A stretch of 64,000 nucleotides of DNA from Enterococcus_K sp051713825. Lineage in GTDB: Bacteria; Bacillota; Bacilli; Lactobacillales; Enterococcaceae. The position numbers and the translations under genes were made by a program. The notes under the pieces are model-generated. The model was not told the DNA's origin. It was given only the letters and a program-made list of their open reading frames with translations, and ran no database searches. Location of the stretch: NCBI RefSeq assembly GCF_051713825.1, contig NZ_JBIOQR010000001.1:1860001-1924000 (forward strand), read 5' to 3'. How positions within the stretch are numbered: position 1 is the stretch's first letter; every line of letters starts with the position of its first letter. Below, in pieces: positions 18,086-26,567 of this stretch.

Positions 18086-20698
18086 TCAAATCCAATCATT
18101 TGTTAAATGGATATAAATTTTTTTCACCCATTGAGCCGTTAATAAGTAGATAATGACAATGCCAATCAACCATGGCCAATAGCTCGTTGGCAAAGAGACA
18201 AAATCAAAGAACTGACGGATAGGCGTCAAAACAATCAACAAACCGGAAATGATTACAGCAACGCCAGAAAGTAAGACTGGTAACGAGGCACTACTTTGAA
18301 TAAATGGCCGTTTACGTGTCCGAATCACCTGAACAACGAGTGTTTGAGTGATTAATCCAACCATAAACCATCCTGTTTGAAAGAGTGCTTGTTGTTTAAT
18401 TGTGTTCGCCGAGAAAACAAACCACATCACTAAGAAGGTCAGAATATCAAACACACTACTGACAGATCCCATAAAAATCGTAAATCTTAATAATTTTTTT
18501 GTTTCCCATTTGACTGGTTTTACCAATTCTTCTTCGTCTACTTTATCCCAGGGTAAAGTGAGTTGTGCCATGTCATAAATCAAATTTTGAACAAGTAATT
18601 GGATAGATAACATAGGTAAAAAAGGTAAAAAGGCACTTGCAACTAAGATAGAAAAAACATTGCCGAAGTTTGAGCTGATTGTCATCTTGATGTATTTCAT
18701 CATATTACTGAAAACTTTTCGCCCTTCAAGCACGCCCTCTTCTAACACATTTAAGCTTTTTTCCAATAGGATAATTGAACTCGCATCTTTGGTTATATCA
18801 GCAGCTGTATCAACCGAAATACCGACATCCGCTTTTCTTAGTGCTGGCGCATCATTGATTCCATCTCCCATAAAACCAACTGTATGACCATTTGATTGAA
18901 GGGCCGCGATAATCCGTGATTTTTGTAGTGGAGTTAGTTTGGCAAATAAATTTGTTTTCTCAACTTCTTCTCTCAATTCTTCCTCAGTTAATCCATCAAC
19001 TTGAGGTCCCAACACAATGTGCCCCACTTCAACACCCACATCGCTACAAACTTTTTTAGCAACCACTTCATTATCTCCAGTTAGAACCTTTACGTTTACG
19101 CCATGCTCATGAAGGGAATGAATCGCTGTTTTGGCCGATTTTTTCGCTGGATCCAGAAAACCCATATATCCTAATAAAACCATGTCAGATTCATCTTCAA
19201 TTGTATACACGGCTTCTCTATGTGCATCTCTTTTCATGGCAACAGCTAACACACGCATTCCTTGCTCGTTCATGCGAAGACTAACATCTGCCATTTTTTT
19301 CTTGAGCTCATCAGTTAAAGGAACAACTTCTCCATCTATCTCTGCGTACCGACAAACTGTCGCCATTTCTTCTATGGCTCCTTTTGTAATCATCATTTGA
19401 TGCCCATCCACTTCCATCACAACAGTTAAACGTCGCCGAGAAAAATCAAAAGGGATTTCATCTATTTTGTTGAGTCTTGTAAAGGTCGGTTTTTTCTTTT
19501 TCTTCTTATAATAAGTAATCACCGCAATATCCATTAAATTTTTCCAACCCGTTTGATACTGAGAATTTAAGAAGGCCATATCTAATACTTGATAATCCTC
19601 TTCACCTAATAGATTCAAATGCTCCACCAAGACCACTTGATCTTCTGTAATTGTGCCGGTTTTATCCGTACATAACACGTCCATACTACCAAGGTTTTGA
19701 ATAGAAGGTAACTCTTTGACGATAATCTTGTGTTTAGCAAGACTCATTGCCCCCTTTGCAAGGTTACTTGTCACAATCATTGGTAACATTTCAGGAGTTA
19801 AACCGACCGCTACTGCAATAGCAAAAAAGAACGCATTTGGCCAGTCACCTTTAGTCAGCCCATTAATGAGGAGGACAATCGGAAATAAGATAAACACCAT
19901 TCGTAATAATAATTTACTAACCTGTGTCAAACCACTATCAAAAGCCGTTTTCCCACGTTGGCTCGTCGCATTTTTAGCAATGTCACCAAAAAAAGTTTGT
20001 GCACCCGTTTTTAAGATAATCGCTTTACCTTGTCCACTTAAGACATCTGTCCCCATAAACACCAAATCCTGCAATTCAATCGCGGAAACAGCCATTTGGT
20101 GCTCATCGATCCCTGATTCAACAAATTTTTCAACAGGCATTGCTTCACCAGTCAATGACGATTGGTTTACAAATAAATCTTTTGTCCAAATCAATATCGC
20201 GTCTGCTGGAATCATATCCCCGGTGCCCAAAGTGATAATATCCCCTGGTACCACCACTTCCATAGGGACTTCTTTACTGATTCCGTTCCTAGTTACCTCA
20301 CATGTCGTTTCAATTAACTCCTTTAATGCCAAACTGGCTTTCTGCGAACGATATTCTTGAACAAAGGTGATGATAACACTTGCTAAAATCATGGTTCCCA
20401 TCACAAGAGACGCCTCTAGGTCATTTGTTACCAACGAAATCACCATAAGCAAAACTAAAACATATACAAAAGGATCTTTAAATCCTCCTAAGAAAATGAA
20501 CAATGCTGGCTTTGGCTTTTGCGCACTCACTTCATTGGGACCGAATTCTTCTAACCGTTCTTTGGCATCCTCTTCTGACAAACCATTTAGTGACGTCCGT
20601 AATGCCATCAACAGCTCCCGTTGTGACAATTGCGCTAGTTTTTTCAATTCTTGATCTTTTCGAGCAGCTTTCATTTCAATACTTTTTTTATTCATCAT
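18086..20698 (-). CDS. mgtA: Magnesium-translocating P-type ATPase
   Basis: P3B-type ATPase importing Mg2+ across the membrane. The 870 residues show the actuator TGE (SSLTGEAMPVE, about 180-190), membrane motif VGLTPEMLPMIV, phosphorylation site CTDKTGT with Asp345, and hinge GDGINDAPALRKADVGISVD. About ten transmembrane segments are expected. AGGAGGATTTTGAC precedes ATG 20698. The leader carries an M-box riboswitch and terminator, so expression should rise when Mg2+ is low. Confidence 0.96.
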   Translation of the reverse strand: MMNKKSIEMKAARKDQELKKLAQLSQRELLMALRTSLNGLSEEDAKERLEEFGPNEVSAQKPKPALFIFLGGFKDPFVYVLVLLMVISLVTNDLEASLVMGTMILASVIITFVQEYRSQKASLALKELIETTCEVTRNGISKEVPMEVVVPGDIITLGTGDMIPADAILIWTKDLFVNQSSLTGEAMPVEKFVESGIDEHQMAVSAIELQDLVFMGTDVLSGQGKAIILKTGAQTFFGDIAKNATSQRGKTAFDSGLTQVSKLLLRMVFILFPIVLLINGLTKGDWPNAFFFAIAVAVGLTPEMLPMIVTSNLAKGAMSLAKHKIIVKELPSIQNLGSMDVLCTDKTGTITEDQVVLVEHLNLLGEEDYQVLDMAFLNSQYQTGWKNLMDIAVITYYKKKKKKPTFTRLNKIDEIPFDFSRRRLTVVMEVDGHQMMITKGAIEEMATVCRYAEIDGEVVPLTDELKKKMADVSLRMNEQGMRVLAVAMKRDAHREAVYTIEDESDMVLLGYMGFLDPAKKSAKTAIHSLHEHGVNVKVLTGDNEVVAKKVCSDVGVEVGHIVLGPQVDGLTEEELREEVEKTNLFAKLTPLQKSRIIAALQSNGHTVGFMGDGINDAPALRKADVGISVDTAADITKDASSIILLEKSLNVLEEGVLEGRKVFSNMMKYIKMTISSNFGNVFSILVASAFLPFLPMLSIQLLVQNLIYDMAQLTLPWDKVDEEELVKPVKWETKKLLRFTIFMGSVSSVFDILTFLVMWFVFSANTIKQQALFQTGWFMVGLITQTLVVQVIRTRKRPFIQSSASLPVLLSGVAVIISGLLIVLTPIRQFFDFVSLPTSYWPWLIGIVIIYLLTAQWVKKIYIHLTNDWI

Positions 20699-20716
20699 GT
20701 CAAAATCCTCCTATGC

Positions 20717-20754
20717 CTGCTAGAAGACCTTTGACATAATGGTCCCTCTAGCAG
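20717..20754 (-). promoter_or_regulatory. Hairpin next to the mgtA ribosome binding site
   Basis: CTGCTAGAAGACC and GGTCCCTCTAGCAG form a long stem ending about 8 bases before the AGGAGG of mgtA. No T run follows on the minus strand, so it is not a terminator. It could influence ribosome access or mRNA stability; this is inference. Confidence 0.4.
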
Positions 20755-20847
20755 CTATTTAATTTTTCCCTCTGGGGACTGGGGTGATCCATTTGTCCTT
20801 CATCCTTTCTGTTTTCTCGATTTTCTTATACATCACACACAACACGC

Positions 20848-20880
20848 AAAAAAACGCCTACTCAACAAATGAGCACGCGC
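20848..20880 (-). terminator. Expression-platform terminator of the M-box
   Basis: On the minus strand CGCGTGCTCA-TTTGT-TGAGTAGGCG forms a stem (with G-U pairs) followed by seven T. It lies directly downstream of the M-box aptamer and upstream of mgtA, as expected for Mg2+-induced termination. Confidence 0.82.
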
Positions 20881-20892
20881 AAAATAAACAAC

Positions 20893-21050
20893 CATGTCCA
20901 TCGTTGAGCTTTAGCACTATAGGGCGTAGATAGTCTTCACTATCAGCTACATTATGAATAACCTTCACGATTATTCCTGTTCAACCAACTAAAAATCTCT
21001 CGATCTTTTCGCGGCAGTAGCCTGTGTCCGTATAGGAGCCTCACCTAACA
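20893..21050 (-). ncRNA. M-box (ykoK leader) Mg2+ riboswitch
   Basis: The minus strand contains the M-box signature in order: GTTAGGTGAGGCTCCTATAC, GGACACAGGCTACTGCC, AACAGGAATAATCGTGAAGG, ACGCCCTATAGTGCTAAAGC and TCAACGATGGACATGG. It precedes a terminator and mgtA. M-boxes bind Mg2+ and terminate transcription when Mg2+ is plentiful. Confidence 0.93.
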
Positions 21051-21069
21051 ATTATTCTTTTCATTGATT

Positions 21070-21098
21070 ACTATAATAGATAACTTTAAAAAAGTCAA
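21070..21098 (-). promoter_or_regulatory. Promoter of the M-box/mgtA transcript
   Basis: Minus strand: -35 TTGACT (21093-21098), 17-bp spacer, -10 TATAGT (21070-21075). The predicted start is near 21062, about 12 bases ahead of the M-box, and the leader to mgtA is about 360 nt. Confidence 0.7.
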
Positions 21099-21109
21099 AG
21101 CATACCTAA

Positions 21110-21646
21110 ACTTTTTTTCGCGGATCCAAAAAATTAATTTTTCTAACAGAACTTCTCCGCAAAATGAATTTACTTTACTATTTTCAAGTAAGCCTTCTAA
21201 AAATTTGTATTCACTTTGACATGACTCTATTTTTTTTGTGCGACTTTATGTATCTTGATAAAATCAACTGTCGCAAACTTCACGAAATGGACTGCTTACT
21301 TTTTGAACGAGGATAATCATTTTTTAACGCTCGTAGAATATAATAAACACCCAACACTAGAAATACCAATAAAGGCAATATTCACAAGAAAACAAATGGC
21401 GTTTCAAAGATCAGCGCCTTCCAAAACCATCCTCTCTCCATCTCCCATAAATCGGGCGTAAAATACCATGATTTGAAATCTAGGATATTAAACGATCCTT
21501 TAGAAAGAATAAATTGGGAAGATGGTAAAAATAAACAAGAACCGCGGCTAACTATAGCTGCTGATTGTTTTTGCATTAAATAAAATCTTCATCCTTATTC
21601 TATATAATCTATATACATCAAAAAAAATTCGAATCCGACCACTTCC
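21110..21646 (-). pseudogene. Gene-poor stretch with a decayed membrane-protein-like frame
   Basis: No intact gene is convincing. On the minus strand an open frame from 21576 reads ...SWYFTPDLWEMERGWFWKALIFETPF and stops near 21382. A different frame continues FLVNIAFIGISSVGCLLYSTSVKK to a stop near 21318. Together they look like one hydrophobic protein broken by a frameshift. I do not recognise the family, and the appearance could be fortuitous. Confidence 0.25.
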
Positions 21647-23071
21647 CTACTCTTCTCTCAACAACTTCTCTAACTCGTTCATCTTTTTAGTAAACGCAGG
21701 AAAATTCTTCGGATGAATACGGCTAACATTAATTCGGAGTCCGTTTTCTTGACTGCCATAAAGATATGCTGGACCTGCTGCAATCCCTATTTGTAACATC
21801 TGCTTAGCAACCGATTTTGTTAAAGGCTTTCCTGCCCATGTCAGCCAAGAATAATACCCACCTCTAGGAGCTTGCCCTTGCCAAAAGCTTTGCTGATCCA
21901 ACCATTCTTGAAAATGAGCTGCTTGTTTCTGAAGCGTCTTTCCTAAGTGTGTTAATTTTTTTTGATAACTTTTATCCGACAGTGCCCAGTATGCTAGAAC
22001 TTGAGGAATAATACTGACAGAAAAATCCATCGTCTTTCGAGCTTGCACGAGAGAAGTAAGCACATGACTAGGTGCACACACCCAGCCAATTCGAGTCGTA
22101 TTTCCCAAAATTTTAGAAAACGAACCAATATAGAGGACATTCTCTGGATCAAGTTTTTTTAAGGGAGGGAGTGCGGGTTCCCCATAAGAAAGTTCTGCAA
22201 AGACATCATCTTCAACAATCGGAATTTGATACTTGCGACAGAGAGCAATTAAGGCTTTTCTTCTATCGAGACTCATAACTGTGCCAGTCGGATTTTGGAA
22301 GTTCGGATTAACCATGACCATTTTGATTTTTTTTGCAAGAATCATTTCCTCTAATAAATCAATCTTCATTCCTTCTTCATCCATTGGTACACCAAAAAGT
22401 CGAACGCCGGCTGCTTGAAACATGGGTAATTGGTAGAAAAACGAGGGCGCTTCAACAGCAACCGCTTCTCCTGAAGAAAGTAACGTCTGTAAAATCAAAA
22501 ATACGCCTTGTTGCCCCCCGGCTGTGATGAATGTTTCTTCAGATGTAGGTGTCTCTCCATAAATGCCTGTCATGAGTTGACCAATCGCTGTTCGTAAAGG
22601 GAGATAACCGAATTCATCTTGTTGATGTTCTTCAGCTAATATTTCACTCCATGAAAATGGTGGGAATTCGAACGAAGGAATTAAAGCAGTCGGTAGCTCC
22701 CCAGAAAAAACATCCACCAATTGTTTTTGCTTTTTTCTTTCATTGAATTCATTGACAAACGAATCGGTTTCAAACAAGAGATTTTGCGAAAAATAATTAC
22801 GCCAATCGATGCGTGGCTCTGAATAGACTCCCCACTTTTCTTCATTTACAAAGGTCCCACTCCCTTGTTTTCGTATTAAAACGCCTAGGCTAGTCAACTC
22901 CTCTAAGGAACGAACAACCGTTGAACGATTGACACCAAATAATTCAGCTAATTTGCGCTCTGAAGGTAGTCGCTCACCTCCTCGTAACGTCCCTTGTTTT
23001 ATTTGTTCGGTGACTTGTTCCATAATTTGAACATAGGCTGGTTTACTATTTTTTTGCACTAGTTGCCACAT
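21647..23071 (-). CDS. pdxR: MocR-family regulator (GntR HTH + aminotransferase), PdxR-like
   Basis: The 474-residue protein has an N-terminal GntR winged helix (about 1-75: LRGGERLPSERKLAELFGVNRSTVVRSLEEL) fused to a class I aminotransferase-like domain (about 110-474) with the PLP lysine in YIGSFSKILGNTTRIGW. MocR proteins sense PLP, and PdxR members control vitamin B6 genes. It is divergently transcribed from a pyridoxal/HMP kinase and an ECF substrate-binding gene, which supports a PdxR role. ATG 23071 has AAGGGGG upstream. The symbol is inferred from context. Confidence 0.82.
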   Translation of the reverse strand: MWQLVQKNSKPAYVQIMEQVTEQIKQGTLRGGERLPSERKLAELFGVNRSTVVRSLEELTSLGVLIRKQGSGTFVNEEKWGVYSEPRIDWRNYFSQNLLFETDSFVNEFNERKKQKQLVDVFSGELPTALIPSFEFPPFSWSEILAEEHQQDEFGYLPLRTAIGQLMTGIYGETPTSEETFITAGGQQGVFLILQTLLSSGEAVAVEAPSFFYQLPMFQAAGVRLFGVPMDEEGMKIDLLEEMILAKKIKMVMVNPNFQNPTGTVMSLDRRKALIALCRKYQIPIVEDDVFAELSYGEPALPPLKKLDPENVLYIGSFSKILGNTTRIGWVCAPSHVLTSLVQARKTMDFSVSIIPQVLAYWALSDKSYQKKLTHLGKTLQKQAAHFQEWLDQQSFWQGQAPRGGYYSWLTWAGKPLTKSVAKQMLQIGIAAGPAYLYGSQENGLRINVSRIHPKNFPAFTKKMNELEKLLREE

Positions 23072-23095
23072 CTAACATCGCCCCCTTCTTTTCGA

Positions 23096-23123
23096 AATTG
23101 GATGAGTTAAAAATAATCCAATT
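23096..23123. promoter_or_regulatory. Inverted repeat in the pdxR-pdxK divergent region
   Basis: AATTGGAT (23096-23103) and ATCCAATT (23116-23123) form a perfect 8-bp dyad with a 12-bp spacer. It lies midway between the regulator start and the kinase, just ahead of a TATACT -10-like element at 23152-23157. A plausible operator for the MocR regulator. Confidence 0.5.
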
Positions 23124-23193
23124 GGCTGTTTTTGTCAATGACTGATTCGTGTATACTAAGGATATTCTTAATTCGCAAATGGAGGAAATTCGT

Positions 23194-24012
23194 ATGATAA
23201 AAAAAGTATTAACCGTTGCTGGCTCTGATTCCAGTGGTGGTGCTGGACTTCAAGCTGATTTGAAAACATTTCAAGAATACGGTACTTTCGGTTTTTCTGC
23301 AGTAACGAGTATTGTAACAATGGATCCAGATGAGGGTTGGTCACATACAGTTACCCCGATAGAGCCAACTTTGGTCGAAAAACAATTAAAAACCATTTTT
23401 GCTGGTGGCAAACTTGATGCGATGAAGACCGGAATGTTAGGAACAGTTGGTGCGATCGAAGCGACACGCCAAACAATTGATACCTATAACATGGATCAAA
23501 TTGTGATAGATCCAGTGATAGCTTGTAAAGGAACCAGTGAACTATTACAGCCAGAAAATGTCGCAGCGATGACTCGACTTTTATTACCTAAAGCCACGAT
23601 TACCACGCCAAATCTAGTTGAAGCAGGTATTTTATCTGAATTAGGTGACCTCACTTCCATTGACCAAATGAAACAAGCAGCCAAAAAAATTTCTCTACTT
23701 GGCCCTAAACAGGTTGTTGTAAAAGGCGGCCATCGCTTAGGCTTAGATAAAGCTGTGGATGTCTATTACGATGGGCAAACCTTTAATATCCTAGAAAGCG
23801 AACTTATCGCGACTGATTATAATCACGGCGCTGGGTGTACCTTTGCGGCCGCCATTACAGCAGGGTTAGCAAAAGGTTTGACAGTCAAAAAAGCCGTTGT
23901 ATTGGCGAAAGCCTTTGTTAATGCAGCAATCCAACAAGGACTCAAAATCAACCCGTATCTCGGGCATGTTTGGCATGGTGCCTATAATCATGCAGAAGAC
24001 CGGATGCAGTAG
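23194..24012 (+). CDS. pdxK: Pyridoxal/hydroxymethylpyrimidine kinase (PdxK/ThiD family)
   Basis: Ribokinase-fold kinase of 272 residues phosphorylating pyridoxal/pyridoxine and/or hydroxymethylpyrimidine. Motifs: TVAGSDSSGGAGLQADLKTF at the N terminus, VVKGGH, and the anion-hole motif NHGAGCTFAAAITAGLAKG. Start 23194 is chosen because GGAGG sits 8 bases upstream; the earlier in-frame ATG at 23149 lacks one. The divergent PdxR-like regulator and the downstream ECF gene favour B6 salvage over thiamin synthesis, although substrates overlap in this family. Confidence 0.85.
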   Translation: MIKKVLTVAGSDSSGGAGLQADLKTFQEYGTFGFSAVTSIVTMDPDEGWSHTVTPIEPTLVEKQLKTIFAGGKLDAMKTGMLGTVGAIEATRQTIDTYNMDQIVIDPVIACKGTSELLQPENVAAMTRLLLPKATITTPNLVEAGILSELGDLTSIDQMKQAAKKISLLGPKQVVVKGGHRLGLDKAVDVYYDGQTFNILESELIATDYNHGAGCTFAAAITAGLAKGLTVKKAVVLAKAFVNAAIQQGLKINPYLGHVWHGAYNHAEDRMQ

Positions 24013-24025
24013 AAAGGACTCTCTT

Positions 24026-24568
24026 ATGCAAAAACAACCTTCAATTCAAACTACAGTTCAAATTGCACTATTTGCCGCCCTAACGATGGTCGGAACAACC
24101 ATTCGAATCCCCTTCCCTGGGGCCTTTGTTCATCTTGGCAATGCAGTATTACTTCTAGCAGTTCTTTTGATTGGCTATAAAGGAGCATTTGCGGCAGGTC
24201 TCGGTTTTGCCATTTTCGATTGCTTAAACGGTTATCTCACAGAAGCACCTTATTTCTTAATTGAAAGTTTAATCGTTGGCGGCGTGGCTTACCTATTATT
24301 TGTCCTCTTCAAAAAGAATCCCACGGCAATTTGGCAGTTACTGGTGATTGGCGCTGGAACGGGCATCACAAAAATCATCATGACGCAACTTAAGAACACC
24401 ATCATGAATTTGTTTCTCGGTGCTAATTTTACGATTGCTTTTACAGGCGCTCTTACAAAATTACCTGCTACATTAATTAACGTCTGTATTACGATGCTGA
24501 TTGTGTCACTCGTCTATTTCCCTCTAAGAAAAGGAATGAACGCCGTTTTTCATACTTCTGTTCTATAG
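24026..24568 (+). CDS. ECF transporter S component, probable B6 vitamer uptake
   Basis: Hydrophobic protein of 180 residues with about six membrane segments and the S-component features VQIALFAALTMVGTTIRIPFP near the N terminus and GNAVLLLAVLLIGYKGAFAAGLG. ECF S components bind a vitamin and share an EcfA/A'/T energising module encoded elsewhere. It starts 13 bp after the kinase gene with AGAAAGGA upstream, so the two form an operon. The family resembles PdxU-type proteins; specificity is inferred from context. Confidence 0.78.
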   Translation: MQKQPSIQTTVQIALFAALTMVGTTIRIPFPGAFVHLGNAVLLLAVLLIGYKGAFAAGLGFAIFDCLNGYLTEAPYFLIESLIVGGVAYLLFVLFKKNPTAIWQLLVIGAGTGITKIIMTQLKNTIMNLFLGANFTIAFTGALTKLPATLINVCITMLIVSLVYFPLRKGMNAVFHTSVL

Positions 24569-24648
24569 ATCACTAGGCTAAGCTTTTTCATACACAAAAA
24601 AAAGTACGAATCTATAAAACTCTCCCTAACTTTATATAAGAAAATGAG

Positions 24649-25039
24649 GAGGCTGGGACAACTTGTGGAGTTCTGTCCCAGCCTCTCTTTATCCGAATAA
24701 ACGGTGGGTACGGAAGCAACTCCATCTTCACTCCGCCCCATCAATTCTAAAGGTGTTCCACCTTTAGAACTGATGGACTGCGTTCCGCTCTCAACAACTT
24801 CTACGCATAAGACATGCTAGAGTTGAAGGTCTGCACTGCGCAAAAAGACTCCGATCTCATCAATCTCTAAAGGTGGAGCACCTTAAGAATTGAAGGACGT
24901 TGTTCCGCTCTCAACAACTTCTATGCATGGGACATGCTAGAGTTGAAGGTTCTTATTGCTGTAAAACACAACGAAATATGAGTTGATGTTGCACAGTACC
25001 TACCCGGTTCTCGGAGTGAAACACTTCTGTCCCAACCTC
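24649..25039. repeat. Modular interspersed repeat, copy 2 (391 bp)
   Basis: Starts with the perfect 12-bp head hairpin GAGGCTGGGACA (24649-24660) / TGTCCCAGCCTC (24674-24685), then CCGAATAAACGGTGG. The central hairpin module occurs twice, the first with a nearly perfect 17-bp stem around CACCTTTAG. One 51-nt type B cassette lies at 24958-25008, and the tail is CTTCTGTCCCAACCTC. No type A cassette is present. It lies between two plus-strand genes. The short minus-strand frame across its left end is not a gene. Confidence 0.85.
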
Positions 25040-25263
25040 GTTGGTGATTTTTCAGTAGCCTCAACAAAACAATTTATCCACAAATTTTTCTCATAATCTA
25101 AACTCCGTGTCTTTTTTATCAATTAACTCAAAAACCAGAACAAGCCTTGCATTCTTATACACAATTTGAGAAAATTAACAAATATAATTTCGTTGCATTT
25201 TCTTTCATACAAAAATAGCTAGCCAAGTTCTGGACTTAAAAATTCAAAGGAGTAATTTTAACA

Positions 25264-26445
25264 TTGGAAAATAAATCTTATACTGTTCGACTGCCTGAAG
25301 AAGTCGTCAGTAACCTATCATTAGAATCACAGGAAACACTCGAGCTTAAAGTCGAAAATCAAAAAATAGTCATCAAAAGAAAAAAACCAATAGCTGAAAC
25401 TCAAACTATCTCTTTGCGTTGGTTTCTCATTCCATCAGTGATTGCTAGTCTCATTTTTTGTCTCTATTTTTTTATACAACAAACGTCGCAAATTCCGTTG
25501 ACCGGAGACACTTCAATCGCTTCTTTAGTTATTATCTTAGGATTAGTCAGCGGAATCCTTTCATTCACCACCTTTTTTATTCGTGGAAAGAAAAACGAAT
25601 ATCGAGGGTTAAGAGATATTTATTGGCGAAATTTTCCTACCTTGCTAATTTCTTTTGCTATTATATTGATTTTAGTGGTTGTGGGGTTCTTTTGGATTGT
25701 TGGGGTCCTTTTTGAGGGTGCGAAATTCGATCTCTTCACCGCCACAATCATTGCGATGGTTTTTTTAAGTACAATCAATTATTTGATGATTTATTTCGTT
25801 CTATCTATTTCACCTCAAATGATTACTACCTTACTGGTGACGGTGATTGTCGGCGGTGTCCTTTTAGCAATGATTTCAAATAGTCAGCTGCAATGGTGGC
25901 AAATTAACTTTAGCTTTTTGGGAACAGACAAAGCAAATAGTAGTTGGCAATTCAATCTAACCTTGATTATTTCTGCTTTATTAATGTTAGCCTTAGTTGA
26001 TTATCTGTTTGTTTCCTTGCAAAAGTCTCTTCCTAAAAATATTCGTCTATCCATTTTGCGTACCTTATTAACTTTAACAGCGATAGATTTAGGTGGCGTT
26101 GGGTTCTTCCCAAACAATGGGACGGGTCAGTTGCATTTCCTACATAATCAAGCAGCTAACTTTTTAGTCTATCTGATTTTAATTTTAATCGTCAGCATTC
26201 GTTGGTTGATGCCGAAAGTAACTAAAGAATTTCTCGCAGTCTCCTACATTATCGGCGCAGTTCTTTTTGTAGCAAACATTCTTTTTCAAACGATTGGTTA
26301 TCTTTCTTTAACCGCTTTTGAACTCATCGCCTTCTTTTTAGCCTTTAGCTGGATCTTGTTACTAATCCAAAACCTACAAAAAATAACTAAAAGTAGCTTA
26401 CCTACTTATGCTATCAAGTTAACAGAAATTAAAGAAGATATCTAA
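25264..26445 (+). CDS. Polytopic membrane protein with AbrB-like N-terminal segment
   Basis: Translation probably starts at TTG 25264 with AAAGGAG upstream. Residues 1-40 (YTVRLPEEVVSNLSLESQETLELKVENQKIVIKRKK) look like a SpoVT/AbrB or MazE-type swapped-hairpin DNA-binding segment. About nine hydrophobic segments follow, in a region reminiscent of DUF998-type membrane proteins. The combination would be a membrane-tethered regulator or a scaffold; function is unknown. It stands alone, with repeat copy 2 upstream and a strong terminator downstream. Confidence 0.65.
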   Translation: MENKSYTVRLPEEVVSNLSLESQETLELKVENQKIVIKRKKPIAETQTISLRWFLIPSVIASLIFCLYFFIQQTSQIPLTGDTSIASLVIILGLVSGILSFTTFFIRGKKNEYRGLRDIYWRNFPTLLISFAIILILVVVGFFWIVGVLFEGAKFDLFTATIIAMVFLSTINYLMIYFVLSISPQMITTLLVTVIVGGVLLAMISNSQLQWWQINFSFLGTDKANSSWQFNLTLIISALLMLALVDYLFVSLQKSLPKNIRLSILRTLLTLTAIDLGGVGFFPNNGTGQLHFLHNQAANFLVYLILILIVSIRWLMPKVTKEFLAVSYIIGAVLFVANILFQTIGYLSLTAFELIAFFLAFSWILLLIQNLQKITKSSLPTYAIKLTEIKEDI

Positions 26446-26469
26446 GTATCTGGCTGTCTATTATTAAAT

Positions 26470-26523
26470 AAAAAAGAACAAGCAGCAATAACCCAGTTTA
26501 GGGATTGCTGCTTGTTCTTTTTT
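26470..26523. terminator. Bidirectional terminator
   Basis: A long stem, AAGAACAAGCAGCAAT with ATTGCTGCTTGTTCTT, flanked by A and T runs. It serves the plus-strand membrane protein gene and the minus-strand epimerase gene, which converge here. Confidence 0.92.
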
Positions 26524-26567
26524 ATCAATCTGCTTATCTGACACTTTTTCTCTGTCAATGATACAAT

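Noticed and set aside
19716..20360. 214-aa plus-strand ORF opposite mgtA
   Set aside because: Antisense shadow without ribosome binding site; the mgtA frame has all ATPase motifs.
24550..24744. Minus-strand 64-aa ORF over the left end of repeat copy 2
   Set aside because: Translation of the repeat head itself; no ribosome binding site.
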